Positions 38,638-45,746 of a DNA stretch of 64,000 bases are shown here, in pieces (the stretch's first letter is position 1; every line of letters starts with the position of its first letter). The notes beneath the pieces were generated by a model that worked only from the letters and a program-made list of their open reading frames with translations, was not told the DNA's origin and did no database searches. Both the position numbers and the translations under genes were made by a program. The DNA is taken from NCBI GenBank assembly GCA_937873495.1, contig CALMXZ010000011.1:532808-596807 (forward strand), in the 5' to 3' direction. This DNA comes from an uncultured Trueperaceae bacterium. Lineage in GTDB: Bacteria > Deinococcota > Deinococci > Deinococcales > Trueperaceae.

Positions 38638-39581
38638 CAGGCGTACCTGATCCGGGGGTCGAGCAGGCCGTAGCTGACGTCTACCAGCAGGTTGATCATG
38701 ACCACCAGCAGCGCGAAGAAGGCGACCGTGCCCTGGATCTGGGGGTAGTCGCGCGCCACCATGGCGTCGACCATCACCCGCCCTATCCCCGGGCGCACGA
38801 AGAGCGATTCGATGATGACCGTCCCGCCTATCAGGCGACCCAGGTTGAGGCCGACGATGGTAACCACGGGGATGAGCGAGTTACGCAGCGCATGGCGCAG
38901 CACGACGACGATCGGCTTGAGCCCCTTGGCGCGGGCCGTGCGCACGAAGTCCTGGCCGAGCGTTTCAAGCATGGCCGAGCGCGTCATGCGCATGATCACC
39001 CCGCCCTCGGCCGCGCCGAGCGCGATGGCAGGGAGCGTCAGGTAGTAGGCGGCGCCCCAGACGCTGCCCGCCACGCCGGCCCCCGTGATCGGGAACCAGC
39101 CGAGCTGCACGGAGAAGACGATGATGAGCAGCATGCCGAACCAGAAGTTCGGCATGCTGATCCCAAGGAGCGCGGCGGTGGTGACACCGTAGTCGAGCGC
39201 GCTATTGCGGCGCGCCGACGCTATCACCCCGGCCGGCACCCCGACGATGAGCGCCACGAAGAGCGCGGCGAGGCCGAGCGTGACCGTGTACGGGAGCGCG
39301 TCGGAGATGCGCTGCGCCACGGACTGACGCGTCTGGAAGGACCGCCCGAAGTCCAGGCGCACGGCCTTGCCCATGAACGTCAGGTACTGCTCGCCCAAGG
39401 GCTTGTCCAGCCCCAGCGACTGGCGCATGGCGGTGAGGTTCGCCGGCGTGGCGTACTCGCCGAGGATGGCCTGGGCGGGATCGCCCGGGACCAGCCTGAC
39501 GAACAGGAACACGACGGTCAACACGCCGAGCAGCGTGGGCACCGCGGAGACCAGACGCCTGGCGACGAAACTCCACCACAC
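38637..39581 (-). CDS. ABC peptide/oligopeptide permease (DppB type)
   Basis: 314 aa, six helices. Family blocks: WSFVARRLVSAVPTLLGVLT, FVRLVPGDPAQAILGEYATP, RTARAKGLKPIVVVLRHALR, and IESLFVRPGIGRVMVDAMVA. The matching DppD/DppF ATPases are not in this operon and must be shared or encoded elsewhere. Confidence 0.94.
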   Translation of the reverse strand: MWWSFVARRLVSAVPTLLGVLTVVFLFVRLVPGDPAQAILGEYATPANLTAMRQSLGLDKPLGEQYLTFMGKAVRLDFGRSFQTRQSVAQRISDALPYTVTLGLAALFVALIVGVPAGVIASARRNSALDYGVTTAALLGISMPNFWFGMLLIIVFSVQLGWFPITGAGVAGSVWGAAYYLTLPAIALGAAEGGVIMRMTRSAMLETLGQDFVRTARAKGLKPIVVVLRHALRNSLIPVVTIVGLNLGRLIGGTVIIESLFVRPGIGRVMVDAMVARDYPQIQGTVAFFALLVVMINLLVDVSYGLLDPRIRYA

Positions 39582-39592
39582 CTCCGGCTACC

Positions 39593-41122
39593 TCAGTGCT
39601 GCTCGACGGACACTGGGAAGAGCCACGCGTCGTACTGCTGCCGACCGTCCCAGCCCTTCACGTAGTTCCAGTACGGGTGGGCGTGCTTCGGCCAGTACAG
39701 CGGGAGGTACGGCAGGTCGGCCATCACGTGGCGCTGGATCTCGGCGTAGATCTCGGCGCGCTTGGCCGGATCGCTCTCCAGACGACCGGCGTCGATGAGC
39801 TCGTCGACCTTGTCGTAGTACGTGCCGTTGAGGCCCGGCGGGAAGGCGCGGCTGTGGAAGAAGCTGCTGTACCAGACGTCGGGGTCGGCGCGGGGGGCCA
39901 ACGAGACGATGAGGGGCGCCTCGCCGGAGCCGATCGTCGCGACCCACGTGCCGGCGTCCACCACGCGCGCTTCGGCGTCGACGCCGATGTCCTTCCACAT
40001 GGCGCGGACGGCGCCGAGGAGTTCGTTGGAGAGGGTGTTCAACCAGTAGATGGTCGTCTTGAAGCCGTTGGGGTAGCCGGCCTCGGCGAGGAGCGCCTTG
40101 GCCTTCTCGGGATCGTAGGTGTACCGCGGCACGTCCGTCGTGTGGCCGAGGTAGGCGGGCGCCAGGTCGGAGTAGGCCGGCGTGGCCAGGCCGCCCCAGA
40201 TCACTTCCGCGATGAGGTCGCGGTCGAGGGCGTAGTACAGGGCCTGCCGCACGCGCACGTCATCGAACGGCGCCATGCGGGTGTTGATGTTGATGCCGTG
40301 GGCAGAGGAGGTCGTGACCTCGCCGGTGGAGATGTTCGGGTTCGTGGCCAGGGTCTTGTAGATCTCGGGGTTCGTCAGGTTCATGGCGATGTCGACCTCG
40401 CCGCGCTGGAGGGCCAGCATGCGGACGCTCTCGTCGGCGATGACCACGAAGGTGGCGGTGTCGATCGGGGGCTTGCCGAGGTAGAAGTCCGGGTTCGCCT
40501 TCAGCACGATCTGCACGCCTGGCACCCATTCGGCGAGCTCGTATGCCCCGGTGCCGACCGGTTCGCGCCCGTAGTCGTCACCCGCGTCGGCCACGGCCTT
40601 GGCGTTCGTGATCAGGCCCTGGCGGAAGGCGGAGACGGAGTGGAGGAACGCGGCGTTGGGCGACTTGAGGGAGAACACGACGGTCACGTCGTCCGGCGCC
40701 GTGATGCTCGCGATGTTCGAGAGCTCGCCCTGCCACCTGGAGCCCGTCGCCGGGTCCAAGACCCGCTCGAACGAGGTGACCACGTCCTGCGCCACGAACT
40801 TGCCGTAGCCCTTCTGCCACACGACGTCGTCGCGAAGGTGGAACGTGTAGGTCAGGCCGTCGGCCGAGATGTCCCAGCTCGTGGCGAGGTCCGGCACGAG
40901 CTCGATGGTGCCGGGGCGGTAGCGCACGAGGCCGCTGTAGATGTTGCTCGCCACCGAGAAGCTGTTCACGTACGACATGTACGCCGGGTCGAGCGTGTCG
41001 CCTTCGCCCGGGAGGGCGATGCGGATGGAGTCCTGCGCCTGCGCCAGGCTCGCTGCCGCGAGCAGCGAAACGAGGACGGCGAGGGCGAAGCGGCGAAGTA
41101 CGCCGATCGAGCGGTTGTTCAC
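39593..41122 (-). CDS. ABC peptide-binding protein (family 5, DppA/OppA type)
   Basis: 509 aa with a signal peptide (RRFALAVLVSLLAAASLAQA). Family 5 marks: IRIALPGEGDTLDPAYMSYV, LVPDLATSWDISADGLTYTF, LRDDVVWQKGYGKFVAQDVV, and DDVRVRQALYYALDRDLIAE. First gene of the leftward operon, transcribed from the TTGACA promoter at 41263-41292. It delivers peptides or similar compounds to DppB/DppC; a glutathione- or acyl-amino-acid-like ligand would fit the M20 enzyme at the end. Confidence 0.93.
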   Translation of the reverse strand: MNNRSIGVLRRFALAVLVSLLAAASLAQAQDSIRIALPGEGDTLDPAYMSYVNSFSVASNIYSGLVRYRPGTIELVPDLATSWDISADGLTYTFHLRDDVVWQKGYGKFVAQDVVTSFERVLDPATGSRWQGELSNIASITAPDDVTVVFSLKSPNAAFLHSVSAFRQGLITNAKAVADAGDDYGREPVGTGAYELAEWVPGVQIVLKANPDFYLGKPPIDTATFVVIADESVRMLALQRGEVDIAMNLTNPEIYKTLATNPNISTGEVTTSSAHGININTRMAPFDDVRVRQALYYALDRDLIAEVIWGGLATPAYSDLAPAYLGHTTDVPRYTYDPEKAKALLAEAGYPNGFKTTIYWLNTLSNELLGAVRAMWKDIGVDAEARVVDAGTWVATIGSGEAPLIVSLAPRADPDVWYSSFFHSRAFPPGLNGTYYDKVDELIDAGRLESDPAKRAEIYAEIQRHVMADLPYLPLYWPKHAHPYWNYVKGWDGRQQYDAWLFPVSVEQH

Positions 41123-41262
41123 GACCCACCTCCATGGGTTACAGCAACTAGAGCGACGAGGGGTTACGGCTGAAGCGTTCCGCGCTGGTGATCGACGCGG
41201 CTCCTACGGACTCCCTCCATCCACGACCCACTTGCATCTGCCGGTCAGCGTGAATGGTGGAG

Positions 41263-41313
41263 ATGCTAGCAGCGCTAAAGCACCATTGTCAATTAGTGAA
41301 GTGAGAGTTTCAC
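41263..41313 (-). promoter_or_regulatory. promoter and likely IclR operator of the peptide uptake operon
   Basis: On the minus strand TTGACA (41292-41287) and TAGCAT (41268-41263) are 18 bp apart. Just upstream lies the inverted repeat GTGAA (41296-41300)/TTCAC (41309-41313), a candidate site for the IclR protein encoded divergently. Confidence 0.75.
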
Positions 41314-41420
41314 ATTCCGCAATCATTCCGGTTCCGCCGGACGCCTTGGCGTCGAGACGCCACCCTCGCGGGGCTCGCCTAGTAGGCTGCGACGCGGGCG
41401 TCGTGCACGTACGGTTGACC

Positions 41421-41450
41421 TTGCGGCGCGCCTGCAGGAGCACCTATATT
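41421..41450 (+). promoter_or_regulatory. promoter of the iclR-type gene
   Basis: TTGCGG (41421-41426), an 18-bp spacer and TATATT (41445-41450) precede the ATG at 41470. Confidence 0.55.
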
Positions 41451-41469
41451 GGCAGGACTTACGGACCCG

Positions 41470-42303
41470 ATGCCTCCGGGCGCGCCAGCCGCGCGCCTGG
41501 GGCGGCGAGAGGGTGGCTTTGCCTTGATCGAAACTACACAGAGCGAAACCGGCAGCCAGTACCAGCTGCAGACGCTGATGCGCGGCGCCGCGGTCCTCGA
41601 CCTGCTGGCAGACAACGACTACCTGACCCTCAAGCAGGTGGCGACGAGCCTGGAGCTCGACACGACGACCGCCTACCGCCTCCTGAAGACGTGGGCGAGC
41701 GCGGGCTACCTGGACTACGACTCGACCACGAAGCGCTACCACGCCGGCGTCGGCCTCCTACGTCTCGCGAGCAAATCCCACACCAGCTCCGGCCTGCCGG
41801 ACGTCGAGGCGCGGCTCAGGACCATCAACCGCAAGGTCGAGCAGACGACCAGCTTCAGCGTGCTGGCCGGGCGCTTCGTCCTCTACGTTGCCAGGGTCGT
41901 CGCCAACCGCGCGCTCATGTACCAGGTCGAGATCGGCAAGACGCTGCCGGCATACGCCACGTCCTCCGGCCACGTCCTCCTGGCGTACGTGCCCCACGAC
42001 AAGCTGCTCGAGCTCTTCCCCGACGAGGAGCTCATGGGCTTCACCGAGCACACCGTGCGCAACCGCACGGAGCTGCTCGCCTCGCTGGCCACCGTCCGCG
42101 AGCAGGGCTACGCGATCAACCGGGGCCAACTCGGCTCGAGCGTGGCCGCGGTCGCGGTGCCCGCCAGGGACGCCGATGGCGAGGTCGTCGGGGCGTTCTC
42201 CATCGCGGGGCCGGGGCAGCACTTCACCAGCGACGACATATATCGGCGGTACCTGCCGGCTCTGTTGGAGGCGGCGCGGGAGGCTGTGAAGGTGGTGAGG
42301 TAG
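41470..42303 (+). CDS. IclR family transcriptional regulator
   Basis: 277 aa. N-terminal winged helix (LMRGAAVLDLLADNDYLTLK, QVATSLELDTTTAYRLLKTW), a linker, and the IclR effector domain (ARVVANRALMYQVEIGKTLP, YATSSGHVLLAYVPHDKLLE, AAVAVPARDADGEVVGAFSI). ATG 41470 is the first start downstream of the -10 box TATATT; a TTG at 41524 is another option. It is divergent from the peptide uptake operon and is its likely regulator. Confidence 0.9.
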   Translation: MPPGAPAARLGRREGGFALIETTQSETGSQYQLQTLMRGAAVLDLLADNDYLTLKQVATSLELDTTTAYRLLKTWASAGYLDYDSTTKRYHAGVGLLRLASKSHTSSGLPDVEARLRTINRKVEQTTSFSVLAGRFVLYVARVVANRALMYQVEIGKTLPAYATSSGHVLLAYVPHDKLLELFPDEELMGFTEHTVRNRTELLASLATVREQGYAINRGQLGSSVAAVAVPARDADGEVVGAFSIAGPGQHFTSDDIYRRYLPALLEAAREAVKVVR

Positions 42304-42393
42304 CGGTAGCCGGCGTGTATTTCGCTTACCATGCCGGGCCACGTCGTCCACTCCTGCATTCATTATCCGGCGCGATCTTGCCCCAGTCTGCGA

Positions 42394-42410
42394 GCTGCGG
42401 TCTCCGCAGC
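42394..42410 (+). terminator. hairpin after the iclR-type gene
   Basis: GCTGCGG (42394-42400) and CCGCAGC (42404-42410) pair perfectly around TCT, 90 bp after the stop. The tail CATGTGTGTTAG is T-rich but not a run. Confidence 0.5.
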
Positions 42411-42791
42411 CATGTGTGTTAGCTCTAGGTTCGGCGGGTGGCGTTTCCGGGCCTGACCGCATGTACCGCGCCGGAGGCCCCTTTGCAGACTTCTAGTGAG
42501 AGCTTACTCACGCGTATGTGGGGATCACCCCGAATGGCGCCAACGAAAACCCCGCAGAGTAGTGGAGCCACGCTGCCTATGGGCTGCGACTAGCGGTTAC
42601 TCGTCCTTAGTGTGCCGCGGCACCTAGTGCAGGCTGTCACGGGTGATGTCGAGCGATCGCCCTTCAAGGTAGTTCACGGCCACGATCGTGCGCATAAGGC
42701 CGCTCGTCTTCACGGCACGGCATTAACGTTCCGAGCCGTACTCGTCGATGTATCACGCTGCCGTTTCTAGGCTCAGTTGCCTGCGCTGCTT
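42411..42791. other. gene-poor stretch with a possible small ORF fragment
   Basis: No convincing gene. The minus strand 42713-42624 reads 29 codons ending LMRTIVAVNYLEGRSLDITR before a stop, which looks like part of a real protein but has no ribosome site. Otherwise nothing recognised. Confidence 0.3.
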
Positions 42792-42956
42792 CTATGGGAT
42801 GTCGTCATGCACTTCGTTACCATCGTCGTCTAACGCAAAGGCATCGCTGAGACCGCTCGTGCGCTCCTTCAAGAGGAGCGCTTCCTCACGAGTGAACCCA
42901 AACTGCTCGACAAGCTCAACAACGGTGTACTTTCTAGGGTCGATAACTTCAGCCAT
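42792..42956 (-). CDS. small acidic protein (54 aa)
   Basis: ATG at 42956 follows GAGGAGCAAGCG, a good ribosome site. The product starts MAEVIDPRKYTVVELVEQFG and continues FTREEALLLKERTSGLSDAF, with an acidic tail ending HDDIP. The middle looks like a short helix-turn-helix or helical hairpin. It resembles in layout the 60-aa protein at 43303-43485. Function unknown; antitoxin-like or regulatory roles are only a guess. Confidence 0.5.
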   Translation of the reverse strand: MAEVIDPRKYTVVELVEQFGFTREEALLLKERTSGLSDAFALDDDGNEVHDDIP

Positions 42957-43302
42957 CGCTTGCTCCTCAGCAAGATGCGAATCGCGTTGCTGACCGGCTC
43001 GAAGTCGCTAACCTCCCACAGGGCACCAGATGTCACTCACGGCACTCGCAACCAGCTCACTGAGCATAGTAGCGGTTCACCCCACCTGCACTGAGACGGC
43101 GCTGCGACCGCTCGCTACTCGCGCGACGCTGCTTCACACGCAAAGGAGCACGTTCACAGCCAGCAGCGATCCCCTTGAGTCCGTACTGGTCGCGTTGAAA
43201 GCCTCCCGAAACCGTGAGGAGCTAGTGATCGTTTAGGTCCGGTATACGCACGGGCGGACTCCGCACAGAGATCGACGCGCTGCTCCGTACAATGGGGTGG
43301 AG
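42957..43302. other. 346-bp gap, nothing recognised
   Basis: An open frame at 43030-43236 has no ribosome site and biased composition and is not called. At the right end TACAAT (43288-43293) serves as a -10 box for the next ORF. Confidence 0.4.
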
Positions 43303-43485
43303 ATGATCGTCACGCGGCCAGAAGACGACTCGGTAGAGGCGCTCATGCAGAACTACGGCATGAGCGAGGCCTCAGCGGAGCGCTGGCTCGCCATCCTGCG
43401 AGGAGAACCGTTCGACGATGTGTTCGTCGAAGGCCCGGATGCCAGTGTCGATGTAGGTTCAGGGGCAACTACGCAGGCCAAGTAG
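43303..43485 (+). CDS. small acidic protein (60 aa)
   Basis: ATG at 43303 lies 9 nt after a perfect -10-like TACAAT and directly after GGGGTGGAG. The product is MIVTRPEDDSVEALMQNYGM followed by SEASAERWLAILRGEPFDDV and an acidic tail. One helix-turn-helix-like hairpin is suggested by ALMQNYGMSEASAERWLAIL. Its pattern (hydrophobic helix, Gly turn, S/T-x-E-x-A, second helix, acidic end) is shared with the proteins at 42792-42956 and 34034-34378. No family known. Confidence 0.5.
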   Translation: MIVTRPEDDSVEALMQNYGMSEASAERWLAILRGEPFDDVFVEGPDASVDVGSGATTQAK

Positions 43486-43608
43486 GTCGTCCTTGGCGTC
43501 AAAACGTGCTGGGGATTCGATACTCCGTTAGCGACGGAACCGCTGCTAGACCCGAGTTCCCGGCTCTGGCGCGCCAATCTCTACGTACCGTCAGCAACAG
43601 GGGACGCT

Positions 43609-43954
43609 TGCAAGGAACTGTACGAGGCCGGTGGCGAGGCGGCTTTGCAGGAGATCAGTCGCCGTAAGCCGGTGGTGAGGAACCGTGCGGCGTGCAAGAT
43701 CGAGGTGGCCGCGCTCGAACTGGCCACAGCGTACCCGGCGTTGGGACCCGCACGGGCTGCCAATAAGCTCGCCAAGCTGGGCCTGCACGTGTTGCCATCA
43801 AGCGTGCGCTCGGTGTTGGCTTGGCACCATACGGCTCCGGCCGCAGGCCTTGACAGCCAAGGCGCAGGGGGCGGGGCTGGAGAAGGAACTGGACTCGCAG
43901 CACCCGACACCTGAGGTGTCGGACAGCAGCCAACGACCGTCAGATCAAATCTGA
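43609..43954 (+). pseudogene. IS481-like transposase N-terminal remnant
   Basis: One frame reads LYEAGGEAALQEISRRKPVV, RNRAACKIEVAALELATAYP and ALGPARAANKLAKLGLHVLP, then VRSVLAWHH, which is the helix-turn-helix N-terminus of IS481-type transposases. The frame then shifts; LRPQALTAKAQGAGLEKELD in the next frame continues the family pattern. The DDE catalytic core is absent and no terminal inverted repeats are seen. It is a dead insertion next to the cas locus. Confidence 0.65.
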
Positions 43955-44007
43955 AGCATGATCATGCAGACTTCAAGCTAGTAACCCGACCGGCCCTAGC
44001 CGATTCA

Positions 44008-44105
44008 GCCAGAAGAGCCTTCTGGCAAACCCGATGGGCATCGGGGCAAACGGAGCGACGCTTTCTGTCGCGGCGATACGTTAAGGTCTTGATTAGCGAT
44101 ATCGC
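44008..44105. other. cluster of four hairpins
   Basis: Perfect stems follow each other: GCCAGAAG/CTTCTGGC (44008-44026, loop AGC), CCCGAT/ATCGGG (44030-44045, loop GGGC), GCGAC/GTCGC (44055-44071), and the palindrome GCGATATCGC (44096-44105). No ORF covers them. They may belong to the 3' part of the crRNA-like transcript, to an unrelated RNA, or to the end of the mobile element remnant. Confidence 0.45.
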
Positions 44106-44129
44106 AGGCTTGATTAACGGTTAAGTCGA

Positions 44130-44167
44130 TCGGCCATCCCGAAGCGTTCATTGCCAGGGATGGCCGA
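44130..44167 (-). terminator. 11-bp hairpin downstream of the crRNA-like element
   Basis: TCGGCCATCCC and GGGATGGCCGA (44130-44140/44157-44167) form an 11-bp stem with a 16-nt loop. On the minus strand it directly follows the repeat-like hairpin at 44195-44177, so it may end that transcript; the tail TCGACTTAACC is only partly T-rich. Confidence 0.5.
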
Positions 44168-44247
44168 GGACGAAGGGCCGCTGACGGACAGCGGCATCAC
44201 CGCGATGGGTTTGCTTGACCCATGACCATAGGGGATCCTCAATGAAG
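44164..44247 (-). ncRNA. crRNA-like regulatory RNA (degenerate repeat-guide-repeat unit)
   Basis: Reading leftwards: CTTCATTGAGGA (44247-44236) is identical to the last 12 nt of the array repeat and includes the 8-nt tag ATTGAGGA. A 37-nt segment (44235-44199) then takes the place of a spacer. GAT and the hairpin GCCGCTG/CAGCGGC (44195-44177, 5-nt loop) followed by CCTTC then correspond to the repeat start GTT, stem GCTACCG/CGGTAGC and CCTTC of the array. Thus only the parts needed for one mature crRNA (5' tag and 3' stem) are kept. The guide starts TCCCCTATGGTCATG, which matches the cas promoter region at 44380-44366 except at positions 6 and 12. Such RNAs (CreA/CreR type) are known to guide Cascade to cas or toxin promoters in other type I systems. 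Expression and function here are inferred; its own promoter is not clear (TACCAT at 44279-44274 is the best -10). Confidence 0.8.
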
Positions 44248-44329
44248 TCCCCACCTAGTCGCGGCACACACCGATGGTACCGCCGAAAGGAGTGAGAAAG
44301 CCTGTGGTAGCCGGCGATCAAAGGGCCCG

Positions 44330-44358
44330 TTGTGGCGAGCGGCCAAATGAGCTATGAT
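44330..44358 (+). promoter_or_regulatory. promoter of the cas operon
   Basis: TTGTGG (44330-44335), a 17-bp spacer and TATGAT (44353-44358) give a good sigma-70-like promoter with transcription starting near 44365, leaving a 5' leader of about 190 nt before csb1. Confidence 0.7.
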
Positions 44359-44365
44359 CTGGCGT

Positions 44366-44380
44366 CATAACCATTGGGGA
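44366..44380 (-). promoter_or_regulatory. target site of the crRNA-like RNA in the cas promoter region
   Basis: On the minus strand the site reads TCCCCAATGGTTATG, against the guide TCCCCTATGGTCATG; the flank at the PAM side is TAC. The R-loop would run from 44380 towards 44344 and cover the -10 box. Beyond position 15 pairing fails, which should allow binding but not Cas3 degradation. Confidence 0.7.
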
Positions 44381-44384
44381 GTAC

Positions 44385-44416
44385 GTGGCAACCGATGGAT
44401 GTGGCAACCGATGGGT
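44385..44416 (+). repeat. tandem 16-bp repeat in the cas leader
   Basis: GTGGCAACCGATGGAT (44385-44400) is followed by GTGGCAACCGATGGGT (44401-44416). It lies in the untranslated leader of the cas transcript, just after the crRNA-like target. Confidence 0.8.
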
Positions 44417-44486
44417 CAGGAGAGGAGGGGGCGAGCTAGCGGCTCGCAAAATGTGTATCGGAGTGCGATTTGCGCTCCTCTCGGGG

Positions 44487-44512
44487 GCGGCGCGGCTGAA
44501 AGGCCGCGCCGC
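44487..44512 (+). promoter_or_regulatory. strong hairpin in the cas 5' leader
   Basis: GCGGCGCGGC (44487-44496) and GCCGCGCCGC (44503-44512) form a perfect 10-bp stem with loop TGAAAG. It is 29 bp before the csb1 ribosome site AAGGAG and is not followed by a T-run, so it is more likely an RNA-stability or translation element than a terminator. Confidence 0.6.
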
Positions 44513-44557
44513 ATATCAAAGACACGATCACGACTATCGATAAGGAGAACCTAGCTT

Positions 44558-45736
44558 ATGCCTCAACAGCTTTCCCTCGATCACCTACAAGAAGCAGCGC
44601 ATCCTGGTGGCCCAAGCGTGCTCTCTTCTGTAACGCGCCTAGAGCCGGCTGCAGGGCCTCACGCAAGCGTAGCGCCGGCGAAGTACGTGAAGGGTAGTAC
44701 TCCTACCTATATCTACGAAGACAGGTTCATCGACGGTGATAGCGCTCAGACGGTGCTCATAGACAGCAAGTCTTCCATGGCCAACCGCATGGAAGCTGCC
44801 ATCATCGACGCCGTAGACACCGGCCACCCCCTCTTGGCAAAGCTGCCTCGGATCGAAGTTCACTACGACCTGGGTGACTGGAAACGGGACTTCAGCTGCC
44901 TGAGCCTGCCGCACCGCGCTTACGACGCACATATCCGCTCGGGCACGATAGATGGAACACCAACCACTCAATATGGACGGTACATAGCGGCACGCAATTC
45001 TGATCCATCCAACGCACTCGCTATGTTGGACACGAGCTTTGCAACCGTAGCGCTAGGCGGATGGGACTCTAGCCGCCGAGCTCGCCAAGGCCGCTTCCCA
45101 AGCTTGATAGTGGGCGAGATCGTTGGCGTTCTGGCTAACCAAGACTCAACCGAGCCTAGACCTGCAAACCACTCGGGGGCTCGTGTCGACCCAGTGTCCA
45201 TGGGATTCGACCTGACTTCGGCTCAGCTCCTGAAGATCCTGGAGCCGCAGAAGGGCGAATATAGCGACTCGTTCCTCAAGACGAAACAGCTAAAACCATC
45301 ACACCTTGGCCTCGGCGGGATCCCACCCCAAGCGGACGGGCTGGCAGGGATAGCCACCAGGGAGATAATCCGGAGCCACGTCATAAGCTTCGCCCTGATT
45401 CGCAGGTTGCGATTCGGCAAGGGCGCGGAAGGCGATGCCGCGATCAGAGTTCTCGTAATGGCAACCCTCCTGAACGCCATGGCCCGTAGCGACAGCGAAC
45501 TGTACTTGCGTGCCAACTGCCATCTTGCCGAAGCGTCGGCGCCGGTGGTTCGGCTCGACAGGCGGCAAGGAGACACCCTAGAGCTTGCCGCCATCACGAT
45601 CCAACAAGCGGACCTCCTGCTGGAACAGGCATACGGTATCGCTTCCGGATACGGAGTCGAATGGCAGGGCACAACGCTGCATGTCACCGGGAACCCGACC
45701 GTCTTCGGCGCGGCCGCCGACGGCGACGGCAACTGA
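44558..45736 (+). CDS. csb1: type I-G CRISPR backbone protein Csb1 (Cas7-like)
   Basis: 392 aa of the GSU0053/Csb1 family, the Cas7-type backbone that coats the guide in the I-G (I-U) Cascade. Family blocks: YIYEDRFIDGDSAQTVLIDS, SKSSMANRMEAAIIDAVDTG, and PSLIVGEIVGVLANQDSTEP, with an SRRARQGR loop likely to touch RNA. It is the first gene of the operon, with AAGGAG before the ATG, and has a long structured leader. The next gene starts 11 bp after its stop. Confidence 0.9.
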   Translation: MPQQLSLDHLQEAAHPGGPSVLSSVTRLEPAAGPHASVAPAKYVKGSTPTYIYEDRFIDGDSAQTVLIDSKSSMANRMEAAIIDAVDTGHPLLAKLPRIEVHYDLGDWKRDFSCLSLPHRAYDAHIRSGTIDGTPTTQYGRYIAARNSDPSNALAMLDTSFATVALGGWDSSRRARQGRFPSLIVGEIVGVLANQDSTEPRPANHSGARVDPVSMGFDLTSAQLLKILEPQKGEYSDSFLKTKQLKPSHLGLGGIPPQADGLAGIATREIIRSHVISFALIRRLRFGKGAEGDAAIRVLVMATLLNAMARSDSELYLRANCHLAEASAPVVRLDRRQGDTLELAAITIQQADLLLEQAYGIASGYGVEWQGTTLHVTGNPTVFGAAADGDGN

Positions 45737-45746
45737 GAGGTGAAGC

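Noticed and set aside
43030-43236. A 68-codon ORF upstream of the 60-aa protein
   Set aside because: No ribosome site or promoter and low-complexity Ser/Thr/Ala composition.
44221-44380. The two similar 15-mers as a pair of protein operator sites
   Set aside because: Possible in principle, but the first copy begins exactly at the tag-guide boundary and mismatches fall at positions 6 and 12, which a protein site would not predict.
44354-44554. A 66-codon ORF in the cas leader
   Set aside because: It has no ribosome site, starts inside the -10 box and covers the tandem repeat and the hairpin.
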